A stretch of DNA of 24,838 bases, from contig JBEWZL010000071.1 of the NCBI GenBank assembly GCA_045837725.1, forward strand, positions 1-24,838, given 5' to 3'. Positions 1 to 8,732 of the stretch are shown here, piece after piece. Source of the DNA: Vermamoeba vermiformis. Taxonomy: Eukaryota > Tubulinea > Echinamoebida. The translations under genes were made by a program, and so were the position numbers. The notes under the pieces were generated by a model. It was not told where the DNA came from. It saw nothing but the letters and a program-made list of their open reading frames with translations, and did no database searches. Every line of letters begins with the position of its first letter. Position 1 is the stretch's first letter.

Positions 1-360
1 TGAAAAAATTGTCAAATGAATAAAAATTAAATCGGTGAACTTGTCCCAAGCAAAAACCGTAAAAAATGAATTTCGAACATTTAATGCGGCCGGTTCTGAA
101 ACACTGAACCTACAGGTAAAAGCCCATAAAATGACGCGATTTGATCCTGTTATTTCTCTCCTCGTGCTAGACAAATGTTAAATCCGAAAAAAAATTTCAC
201 TAAAATTAAAATTAACGCACTGGAAGCGCTAGAATAACGTAAAAATGCTTTTATTTCGCGCTTGAAGAGCTTAACACAAGACTGTAAATATTTTTGAACT
301 AGTAATACATGAACTACGATGCTAATTGCGTTCCATTTTAGTACCGCAGATCCACACCTC
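1..360. other. 3' flank of the first array gene, no gene seen
   Basis: AT-rich sequence downstream of the first array gene, which lies on the minus strand. Around 305-345 it resembles the 3' flank of the second array gene (around 1618-1660): both have a stretch like ATGAACTACGATGCTAATTGCGTT. That shows the duplication included part of the 3' flank. No convincing exon or RNA gene was seen. A minus-strand reading frame at 150-377 has no homology signal and overlaps the end of the gene, so it is not called. Confidence 0.5.
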
Positions 361-1205
361 TTACATGAACAAACCAAAAACAGCTACAGCAGCACCGACC
401 AACGAGAATGAAGTCAATGAAGCTGATGATGCCTTAGTGGGTGTTGTTACGGCAGCAGGAACATTGGTAGTCGGAGCCGCGGTCAACGGAGTTGTTGTAG
501 CTCCGGGAGCGGCGGGAGGCTGAGGACAATAGAATGCGAGGTAAATACTATTCACTGTGTCTGCTCCGCACGTGGCATCCGGCATATTGATTGCGTCTAC
601 GCTACATCCATAACTAGATGCGAAGAAGAGATCGGAAGAGCCGTTTACGCATGAAGTAGCCTTAAATGAATAGGTAGCGTTGTCGTCGTCGGTCACGGAA
701 AACGGTCCGAAGTTCATGCAAAGGTTGGGCTTGACTATTATTAAATTTTAGATTTGTATCCGTAAAGCAGATCCAAAAAAACTTACCTGCGTAGGTGAGT
801 GCATTAGTTTCATCAATAGTGCTACAGTCATTACCCACAGCGGCGAACGGCGCAAGTAAGGCGTAAGCCCAATCTAGTGAGAATTCCAAAACGAACGGGT
901 CAAGGCCTTTTTTAATATCGTAGAATTGCCCGTCAGATGAAGGTGTGCATCCGATCGAGCGATAGTTACTCTGTTTGAAAATCAGCATTATTCAACCGAC
1001 ATCCGGACAACTGATATTTATTTTTTATTATTAAAAAGGCTAAATTAATTGTAGGCAAACTTACCTTTGGATATTTGGCTGGAGCGTTGATAAATCCAAC
1101 GCGACTTGAATCTGAGCAGTCGCTGCTCGTGTAAACCGACAGACGAACATCAGATCTTGCGTAGCCGATCAAGCAGAGAATAGCGATAACAATGGCGATC
1201 TTCAT
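361..1205 (-). CDS. Eight-cysteine GPI-type surface protein, array copy 1
   Basis: Three exons on the minus strand: 1205-1065, 970-787 and 734-361, with GT-AG introns of 94 and 52 nt in phases 0 and 1. The product is 232 aa. Residues 1-18 are a clear signal peptide (MKIAIVIAILCLIGYARS). The mature part has eight cysteines at positions conserved in all four paralogues (contexts SDC, IGC, NDC, LC, SC, YGC, ATC, FYC), so four disulfides are likely, plus several N-glycosylation sequons (for example NAT and NGS). A Pro/Thr/Ala stalk follows, then Ser/Ala residues and a hydrophobic tail ending VAVFGLFM with no cytoplasmic residues, which is the usual form of a GPI-anchor signal. I do not recognise the ectodomain as a named family. 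It is the leftmost member of a same-strand array and shares its upstream element with copy 4. A secreted, membrane-anchored adhesion or coat protein is an inference. Confidence 0.85.
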
Positions 1206-1701
1206 ATTATGAGTTATACTATGCCGGTGTGGGTTAGCACAAATAATAGAAAAATAAGCAAAACATTAAAATTTATTGGCCTTTCTTTGCCAATAAAAAT
1301 CGCCAACAAGTCAAAACTAGAAAATAAGTGCAAACTCTATTATACGTGAGAATTTATCAACCTTGAGCGATTAAAATAATTTCCGAATTTGTTTTTGTTG
1401 GATCAACTCCAAATTTGGTAATTTTGTTTTTTGCGTGAGTTTTTAGGCTGGCAGTGTTTTGTCTTTCGATAGCATCGCTTGAAGCACAACTACTTTGCCA
1501 TATAACTAAATTAGCTCGATGCGAGTTGAGTCACCAAAAATAGATTTATCATTTGAGTTTGAGATTGACACTTGCTCTGGGAACGTATTAAAATTTATTT
1601 ATTATGTTTATGCGTGAACTGCTTGTAAATGAGCTGCGATGCTTATTGCGTTACTTCTAATAGTAACGCAGTTAAGAAAAGGCAAAGCACATCCACAGCT
1701 G
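1206..1701. other. Intergenic spacer with promoter of array copy 1
   Basis: Upstream region of copy 1 and 3' flank of copy 2. It holds the shared 19-bp element at 1329-1347. Near 1618-1660 is a stretch matching the 3' flank of copy 1. Nothing else is recognised. Confidence 0.5.
1329..1347 (-). promoter_or_regulatory. Shared array promoter element, copy 1
   Basis: Read on the minus strand this is ACGTATAATAGAGTTTGCA. The same 19-bp element, with one or two substitutions, lies upstream of all four array genes. Here it is about 125 bp from the ATG. The TATAATAG core looks like a TATA box, but the conserved flanks (ACG and TTTGCA) suggest a wider factor-binding site or initiation region. Genes 1 and 4 carry the AGTTTGCA version. 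Confidence 0.6.
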
Positions 1702-2618
1702 TTACAAGAGCAAACCGAAAACAGCTACAGCAGCACCAACAATCGAGAATGAAGTCAACGAGGCGGATGATGCCTTAGCGGGTGTTGTTACGGCAGCAGG
1801 ACCATTGGAAGGGCCACTAATAGGGGCACTATTGGGTTCGGTCGGAGCGGTCGTGAGAGGAGTTGGTGGTGCTCCGGGAGCAGCGGGAGCCAGGGGACAA
1901 AAGAATCCGAGGTAAATACTATTCACTGAGTCTGGTATACACTCGTTGTCCTGCATAGTGATGGCTTGTACGCTACATCCGTAACCGGATGCGAAGAAGA
2001 CGTCGCCCGTACCGCATGAACTAACCTTAAATGAATAGGCACTGTTGTCAGCTTGGGACACTGCAAAGGGTCCGTAGTTCATGCAAACACCAGGCTTGAC
2101 TATGATAAATTGTTTCGTCAGATTTGTAACCGCCAAAAAGGAAACCAAAAAAAATCAGATTAACGATAAAACTTACCTGCGTAGGTGAGTGCATTAGTTT
2201 CATCTATGTCGACGCAATCGCTGCCCACAGCGTAGAAAGTTCCTGTTAGTACGTAAGCCCAATCCGGTGAGGGTTTCAACACGAACTCATCAAGGCCTTT
2301 TTGAATATCATAGTATTGCCCGCCAGAGGAAGGGGTGCATCCGATCGAGCGATAATCACTCTGGTTAAAAATCAGTATTATTTACTTGTCGTTATGAATT
2401 TATCGGCTTACAAACCGACAACTGATCTTTGATTATTATTAAAACGGCATTATTGGCAAACCTACCTCTGGATAAAATACTGGAACGCCTTCTGGAACGT
2501 TAATAAATCCAATGCGACTCGTATTTGAGCAGTCGCTGCTCGTGTAAACGGAAAGACGAGTTGCTGATCTTGCGTAGCCGATAAAGCAGAGAATCGCAAT
2601 AAAAATCGTAATCTTCAT
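1702..2618 (-). CDS. Eight-cysteine GPI-type surface protein, array copy 2
   Basis: Exons 2618-2466, 2360-2177 and 2099-1702 on the minus strand, introns of 105 and 77 nt in phases 0 and 1, product 244 aa. The start was set at the ATG opening MKITIFIAILCFIGYARS, because this aligns with the signal peptides of the other copies; the open frame runs 48 codons further upstream but that part lies in the conserved promoter region. Exon 1 has four more codons than in copies 1 and 4 (the loop before the first intron), as in copy 3. All eight mature-domain cysteines are kept. The stalk is longer than in copy 1 and has extra Pro/Thr/Ser-rich residues before the shared PAAVTTPAKASSAS segment and hydrophobic tail. 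Upstream sequence is close to that of copy 3, but the 3' flank resembles copy 1. Confidence 0.85.
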
Positions 2619-2994
2619 ATTAAATAATTTTACTGTGTCAGGTGTTGTGCTTAGAATGCTACTAGTAGAAAAAAAACGAAAAGGCAAAACCCAAAAAATT
2701 ATCGGGATCAACATCGGTTTAGAAAATCGCATCCGCTCTATGCAAATACTATTATACGTCATACGTCATGAATTAAAATAGAAATATTTCTTAAAATGAC
2801 CGAAAGAATTGTTTCATCGATTCTTTTCTTAATTAGGCAATTATTATTTTGGTTCGTTCGTTACAAGCATTGGTAATATTGCACTCCGGATCGCAGATTT
2901 CGTCAAATTATGTGAAAACAAGTTGTTACAGCTGTTAGGCGTATCGATTTCATTATTTTTTGTAAGCGGTTGTTTTTTAGGAGCACATCCGCAC
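2619..2994. other. Intergenic spacer between array copies 2 and 3
   Basis: Holds the promoter of copy 2. From the 19-bp element at 2741 outward to about 2855 it matches the region upstream of copy 3 (about 4003-4114), including the shared word TTCTTTTCTTAATTAGGCAA. This identifies copies 2 and 3 as sharing a recently duplicated or converted 5' flank. No other gene seen. Confidence 0.55.
2741..2759 (-). promoter_or_regulatory. Shared array promoter element, copy 2
   Basis: Minus-strand ACGTATAATAGTATTTGCA, about 123 bp upstream of the ATG at 2618. It is the TATTTGCA version shared with copy 3. It is followed further upstream by tandem ACGTCAT-like words (TACGTCATACGTCATG on the plus strand), which could be a CRE-like site. 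Confidence 0.6.
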
Positions 2995-3902
2995 TTACAA
3001 GAAGTAACCGAAAACAGCTACAGCAGCACCAACAATCGAGAATGAAGCCAATGAAGCTGAAGATGCCTTAGAGGGTGTCGTCATGGCAGCAGGAACACTA
3101 ATTGGGGCTCTAATGGGTTTGGCGGTAGGAGCCGATATTGCTCCGGGAGCGGCGGGAGCCTGGGGACAGAAGAATGAGACGTAAAACTCATCATCTATGT
3201 CTGATCCACATGTCCCGTCCTTCATAATGCTTAAATATACGCTACATCCGTAACCTGACCCGATGAAGATTTGGGCAACGCCGTCTATGCATGAAGTAAC
3301 CATAAATGAAGTGGTGCTGTTGTCTGCTTCTGACACGGCTAAAGGTCCGAAGTTCATGCAAACATCAGGCTTGACTATCATTAAATTTTTGAGTCAGATT
3401 TGTATCCACTAAAACTGAATCCAGAAAAATTCAATTAACCATAAAACTTACCTGCGTAGGTGAGTGCATTAGTTTCATCCATATTAACGCAATCACTTCC
3501 CACAGCGGAGAAAGATCCTTGGAGTACGTAAGCCCAATCTAGTGAGAATTCCAAAACGAACTCATCAAGGCCTTTTTGAATATCGTAGTATTGTCCGCCA
3601 GATGATGGTGTGCATCCGATCGATCGATAGTCATTCTGTTTAAAAATCAGTATTATTTGCTGTCGTTATAATTTAGTTTTCTTTTCTGACAGTACTATCT
3701 CTGTTTAAAAATTGTTATTAAAAAGGTTGATTAATTATTGGCAACGTACCTCTGAATACAATCCTGGAACGCTGGCTGGAACGTTGATAAATCCTATGCG
3801 ACTCGCATCTGAGCAGTCGCTGCTCGTGTAAACGGAAAGACGAGTTGCGGATCTTGCGTAGCCGATCAAGCAGAGAATAGCAATAACAATAGAAATTTTC
3901 AT
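2995..3902 (-). CDS. Eight-cysteine GPI-type surface protein, array copy 3
   Basis: Exons 3902-3750, 3635-3452 and 3374-2995 on the minus strand, introns of 114 and 77 nt in phases 0 and 1, product 238 aa. Signal peptide MKISIVIAILCLIGYARS. The eight mature cysteines align with the other copies. The C-terminal third has a shorter stalk with Ala/Pro-rich repeats, then SSASLASFS and a hydrophobic tail ending VFGYFL. Exon 2 is almost identical in layout to copy 2 (184 nt, ending in the same THETYA-type junction with a split Gly/Val codon). The 19-bp element is at 4003-4021, about 101 bp upstream. The ligand or role is unknown; the structure suggests an anchored extracellular protein. Confidence 0.85.
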
Positions 3903-4319
3903 AGTATAATAAGGTGTTGTGGTTAGAATGCGAGTCGAAAAAAAAAACAAACGGCAAACTCCGAAATTTATCGGGATCAACATTGGTATCGCACCCGTTC
4001 AATGCAAATACTATTATACGTCATGCGTCATGATTTAAAAGAGAAATATAGCTTAAAATGACAGAAAGAATTGCTTCGTCGATTCTTTTCTTAATTAGGC
4101 AATTATTTTGGTTTGCGCGCCGTTTCAACTTTGGTGCTAATTGAACGTTAAGTTCCGTTTTCTTATTTTCCTTTTGCAAAATTGGGTCGGAAAACATCCT
4201 TAAATGGGCCGATTACGCTGGATCTTGGTTTGTTAAATCTGGAGCAAAAAAAACTTAAAGAATTAAAAACATTTTGTAATATCAGCTGGTTAGGGAGTTC
4301 ATCCACTCCATTACTTCTT
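3903..4319. other. Intergenic spacer between array copies 3 and 4
   Basis: Contains the promoter of copy 3 (element at 4003-4021 and the block shared with the copy 2 promoter up to about 4114) and the 3' flank of copy 4. A short minus-strand reading frame at 4163-4357 overlaps the end of copy 4 and is not supported. Confidence 0.5.
4003..4021 (-). promoter_or_regulatory. Shared array promoter element, copy 3
   Basis: Minus-strand ACGTATAATAGTATTTGCA, identical to the copy 2 element, about 101 bp upstream of the ATG at 3902, again followed by TCATGCGTCATG-like words. Confidence 0.6.
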
Positions 4320-5293
4320 TTACAAGAATAAACTAAAAACGACGACAGAAACACCAAAAATCGAGAATGAAGTCAACGAGGCTGATGATACCTTAGCCGG
4401 CGTTGTCACGGCAGCAGGAATATTGGTAGGGATACTAATAGGGCCACTAATGGGAGTTGTGGTTGGAGTCATGGTCGGAGCTGTTCCGGGAGTGTTGGGA
4501 TCGACGGCGGGTTCCGTGCTTGGGACTGTTGTAGTTACGGGAGCGGTGGGAGGCGGGGAACAAAAGAATCCAAGGTAAAGATTATTATTTGTGTCTGGCG
4601 CACACGTGGCGTTCTGCATACTGAATGATTGTACGGCACATCCGAAAATATCCGCGAGGACGAGATCGGAAGCGTTTGCTACACATGAAGGAAACTTAAT
4701 TGACGAGGTAGCGTTGTCTGGTTCGGCCACGGAAAACGGTCCGGTGTTCATGCAAACATCAGGCTTGACTATGATTAACTTTTTGGGTCAGATTTGAATC
4801 CGAACGGAAACCAAAAATCCGATCAACGGCAACACTGACCTGCGTAGGTGACTGCAATAGTTTCATCCATAGTAGAACAACTACTTCCCACAATAGAGAT
4901 GGATGCTACTAGTAAGTAGTTGAAAGACCAATCCACCGGTGAGAATCGAAGATCGAACTCATCAAGGCCTTTTTTAATATCGTAGTATTGTCCGTCAGAT
5001 GAAGGTGTGCATCCGATCGTGCGATAGTTACCCTGTTTAAACATCAGTATTCTTTTCTGACAGTATCTCTAATTAAAAATTGTCGGATTTTCATTAAACC
5101 GACAACTAAGATCTTTGATTATTATTAGGCTTATTTTTAGTGGCATAATTACCGCTGGATATAAGGCCGGGGCGTTAATAAATCCAATGAGACTCGAATT
5201 TGAGCAGTCGCTGCTCGTGTAAACGGAAAGACGAGTTGCGGATCTTGCGTAGCCGATCAGGCAGAGAATAGCAATAACAATAGTAATCTTCAT
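4320..5293 (-). CDS. Eight-cysteine GPI-type surface protein, array copy 4
   Basis: Exons 5293-5153, 5032-4840 and 4768-4320 on the minus strand, introns of 120 and 71 nt in phases 0 and 1, product 260 aa. Signal peptide MKITIVIAILCLIGYARS. Exon 2 is nine bases longer than in the other copies (three extra residues in the SFNYLL region), and the eight mature cysteines are kept (FGC replaces YGC). The stalk is the longest in the array, with a Thr/Pro-rich run between the last cysteine and the conserved IPAAVTTPAKVSSAS segment. The hydrophobic tail is more divergent (FGVSVVVFSLFL). It is the outermost copy on the upstream side and shares its promoter version with copy 1. The donor of intron 2 is GTCAGT rather than the GTAAGT of the other copies. 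Confidence 0.85.
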
Positions 5294-5407
5294 ATTCTAC
5301 TAAGGCGAGGTGTTGCGGACTGAGCGTAATTATCAATAGCTGCGAAGAAAATAAAGCAGAACTCAAATTCTCGTCGAGTCGCCTAAAATCAAAACGCGAA
5401 ACTTAAG

Positions 5408-5426
5408 TGCAAACTCTATTATACGT
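5408..5426 (-). promoter_or_regulatory. Shared array promoter element, copy 4
   Basis: Minus-strand ACGTATAATAGAGTTTGCA, identical to that of copy 1, about 115 bp upstream of the ATG at 5293. The identity continues a few bases on each side (plus strand AAGTGCAAACTCTATTATAC and then ATTTATCAA). Confidence 0.6.
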
Positions 5427-6031
5427 GTGCATTTATCAATCATGCACTATATATATTGGTCCAATCATAAGCATATGGGGCACACGCGTTGGCCCGTAAA
5501 AAACCCACGCAAAAACAAACTTGCCAAATTTAGAAATTGCACTTATTTTTTGATAATAATTAGCGCGACGAGAACAAAAATGATATAGTTTAACAATTGA
5601 TAAAAAATAAGACTGTATTAGCTAATTTTTAAATCGTGGATGCGAAATGTTTACATCAGCTTGCGACTGAAAAAGAAAAATCTGTGTTTTGCTTATAATT
5701 GCCGCGAAGCCACTTTGGCAATTTTTAAAATTCCTTTGTAATATATTATTATTAAGGCATACTTAGCTTATTTAGATTTCCAAATTATTTGAAAGCGAAG
5801 AATGGTTTTTAATCCACCTACAAACCAAAATGGTTAGAAAACTAATAGGCCCTATACTACGTTAATAGGCCCTATTTAATAGTATTTTTGTGATTTGCCG
5901 TACCTTTTTGGACGGCGGATCTAACTGATATTGCGTTGTTTTGAATGTTTGATTTCAAAGTGATGTTCGTATATTTACATTAGTATTTACAGGAGTATAA
6001 GCCTCTATAGTTGATATGCGTGCATTCGTTC
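5427..6031. other. Intergenic region, no gene seen
   Basis: About 600 bp between the array and the 3' end of the Zn2Cys6 factor gene, both on the minus strand. It is AT-rich. The word TAATAGGCCCTAT occurs twice, at 5843-5855 and 5863-5875. No open frame or RNA gene could be supported. Confidence 0.5.
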
Positions 6032-7938
6032 TTACATTAAATCGCTGAAATCAGTCGTTAAATCGTCAGGCAAACTAGGACCAGTTTCGTTCGTCAAAAA
6101 TTCGTTGAAATTGAAGCCAGAGAATGCAGGAGCAATATCTTCTGGTGATTGATATGGTTGAGGACTATCATTTCTATTGCTATTATTGTCAATAGCGTTA
6201 TTATTAGGAGCAACGCTGGTACCAGATTTGTTTTCTGATATTCCCAGAACTCGTTGTAATTCGTTTCTAATCGTCCAAAAGAAATTCAATCTATCTTGAT
6301 TTTGATATCGTGATAGCAGATATAAAACGTAATCGATTACGCTCGTGATCCAAAGCCTGGATTCGACTCGCTTAAGTTTTTGAAAGCTTTCAACAACGTT
6401 GTTAATATGCAATATTAGTTGTTCTGGATCTTGTAATGAGCATGCTGCTTTCATCAAATTCAAAAATAACTCGAAATTTGTTTTCAGGTCCAAATCCTCA
6501 ACTGCATCCACGAGAGGTTCAATTTCGACAATTTTTAGTCGAATAGGCCTATAAAAATAATAGTAAGTATCTAAAGAAAGCATACTTTAAATAAATAACT
6601 GAATCGTCTGCAACACAGACGGGTCAACAAACTGGATCGAAGTATCAAATCTGCGGAGTTTGAATCTGATCCAGGACTCGTAATATATACGTGTGCCAGT
6701 ACTTACGTTAGATCTGCTTCAGTAAAATTGAATTCAGGCAATAGCATGGCACCAATGCAGGTAACAAACCCGCTGATGATGATTGTACGAGGATCCTGAA
6801 AAAATCAAAATAGGAAGGGTTAGTTTAAGATATTGAATGATAATAGTATTAATATAACGTACTGTTACGGAAGCATTCAAATTCAGCTTTTTGGCCCAAA
6901 GTACACGTTGCAGCGGATCCATTGCGGTGATGCACAAAACAGAGTAAAGTCTGAAGAATGAGTAAGTTATATAGACCTCATATTATAATGATACTTACAG
7001 GTCGAGAGGTGCTTCGTGAACGTATTGTTCTATATTGTCTAAGAATCCGAGAGTCGCTGAAATCAACGTGCGGATCGCGACGTACCGGCCGCTAATAACG
7101 AAGTAAATAAGAAGATGGATGAGCGCCATTGCTAAGTGGTTGCATATAGCTGCGTTCTCTTGAGCATTTAGCTCGAGTATTGCTATTAATAGAAGCGATT
7201 GCGAGATACTTTGGAAATGTTCTGACAAATCCAAAATACCTAAGGCACGCGAGCCTATTTTACGAGTGTCAATAACTATATAAGGTTCATTCGAATATTT
7301 TTCGTACCCATAGCAAATAGAGAGCAGTATTCTGACATTTTAACGATTGTTTCTGCATCTGAAGAGCGGATGGAAGGAACAAAATCCTCAGGAATTTTAT
7401 CCATGCATTTGATCCATAATGTTGTGGCATATTCGAGTGAATATTCACGTGGGTAACTCGGTAAAAATGGTTCTACTATTGCATACACCGCGCTAAAGAC
7501 AGAGGTGATGGCGGATTCAGTTTGCGAACAAAATGTCAAAGTCTCTTCTTTAAACCGGGGCTTTCGTGTTAAAAGCTGGCTAACTAAATCTCCGTTCGTG
7601 GCTTCTTGATATTTTTGTTTCCAATAAGCTGAAATGTTCTTTTGATTTTCTAGCTCGATCTTCAAGGCTTCCATTTTTTGCTTTAAATATTCAGGATTAT
7701 CTAATCTTCTCTTCATTTTCTCTTCTTTACTAACTGGTTGTCGTTCATATTGGCATTGCAAATTTCTTTTTTTGCATTGAAAGCAAGGAAGCTGCCCATC
7801 GCACTTGATCTTCCTTTTGTTGCAAAAATCACACGCTGGCGCTTTGGCAATATTTGTTCTTTTATTTATAGAATTTTTTGAAGGCCCGTGCTGATTTGAC
7901 TCAGAATTGCTAGCATCGTCCACAGATTGACGATCCAT
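6032..7938 (-). CDS. Zn2Cys6 (fungal-type) transcription factor
   Basis: Five exons on the minus strand: 7938-7308, 7254-6999, 6950-6863, 6795-6707 and 6548-6032. Introns are 53, 48, 67 and 158 nt with GT-AG ends and consistent phases; product 526 aa. A binuclear zinc cluster is plain at residues 36-62: C36-x2-C39-x6-C46-x5-C52-x2-C55-x6-C62, with the basic NKRKIK between the second and third cysteines that contacts DNA in this family. A coiled-coil-like, Lys/Glu-rich helix at about 70-115 probably dimerises. The middle is helical, and the last 60 residues are Asn/Ser/Pro-rich then acidic (ending TTDFSDLM), like an activation tail. The start at 7938 (MDRQSVDD) was chosen because the 57 codons upstream in frame look like untranslated sequence. 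It is a nuclear sequence-specific regulator; the target genes are unknown. The last intron is the least certain part. Confidence 0.82.
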
Positions 7939-8210
7939 TCTCCCGCGTTGATTCAATAGTCTTACGCCTCGTACTTCATGAATAATAACAATAATACGAC
8001 TTGTGGTAAGACGTAAGACTGAACGGAAAACAAACAATAACTTAAACTCGTGCTCTTTCTTTTTCCGACTTTCGCACTCAACTGAACACTGAACACCTGC
8101 AATAATCATCTTATCATAATATGCTATTTATAGAATTATTTTTACACCTTTTGGACATCGCAGAAATCATTAGGAGTTAATTAATTAATTTTTAAATTAG
8201 AAAATATTTT

Positions 8211-8531
8211 TTATTGACATAAGCCAACAAGTTTACACGCGGCATGCGGGTTTTTGGTACCGTTTCGTATAATGTCGAATAATTGCGGTCCAACTTTATC
8301 CAAAACCGCGTCGCATCTCACGTGGCAAGATTCGCATTCAAGAACGCACGTTTCCGACGCAAATTCAGCCGCTTGGAAGTATGTAATTTTAGGATTTAAG
8401 TCCAAACTTGTTTCTAATCCACTTGCAGTAAGCTCACAGTCAACACAAGTTTTGGTTGGAAGCGTTTGCGAGATCGAGCCAGCAATGCAGACCAGAACCA
8501 GCGCAATAACGGCAAAAATAGTGTGTTGCAT
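8211..8531 (-). CDS. Secreted saposin-like (SAPLIP) protein
   Basis: Single-exon gene of 106 aa. Residues 1-22 are a signal peptide (MQHTIFAVIALVLVCIAGSI...). The mature part is one saposin B-type domain: C29-x2-C32, C62-x10-C73 and C99-x5-C105, with the typical ending CKLVGLC, matching the six-cysteine pattern that forms three disulfides. Two extra cysteines, C66 and C69, lie between the third and fourth canonical ones and could make a fourth bond. Family members bind or perturb lipids; amoebapores and lysosomal saposins belong here, but pore formation cannot be read from the sequence. The frame is open 44 codons upstream, but the ATG at 8531 begins the signal peptide. An AATAAA (minus strand, 8215-8210) overlaps the stop codon. 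It is divergent from the LRR gene starting at 8733. Confidence 0.85.
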   Translation of the reverse strand: MQHTIFAVIALVLVCIAGSISQTLPTKTCVDCELTASGLETSLDLNPKITYFQAAEFASETCVLECESCHVRCDAVLDKVGPQLFDIIRNGTKNPHAACKLVGLCQ

Positions 8532-8732
8532 TTGTGTAGTGCTATTGATTATTCTCGTTAAGTTTAGAATAATGTACCGGTTCACCTTTGATCTCAAAGA
8601 AACTTTTCGGTTAAGAACCAGACCAAGACCAAATTCAGAAAGAAAATGAAATCTCTGTAACAACGATCAACGTTCAGCACAACAAAAGGAATTCAATTCG
8701 AGAGCTGATACGATTATAATTGAATACGAAAT
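8532..8732. promoter_or_regulatory. Divergent promoter region, saposin-like / LRR genes
   Basis: About 200 bp separate the start of the minus-strand saposin-like gene from the proposed start of the plus-strand LRR gene. The two promoters must share this space. No specific box was recognised. Confidence 0.4.

Noticed and set aside
150-377. Minus-strand 75-codon frame at the left edge
   Set aside because: It overlaps the end of array copy 1 in another frame, has no domain or signal, and has no counterpart in the other copies.
7939-8109. 57-codon N-terminal extension of the Zn2Cys6 factor
   Set aside because: Composition is unlike the rest of the protein and it adds no domain; kept only as an alternative.
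8254-8649. Plus-strand 131-codon frame
   Set aside because: It is antisense to the saposin-like gene, whose signal peptide and cysteine pattern are clear.
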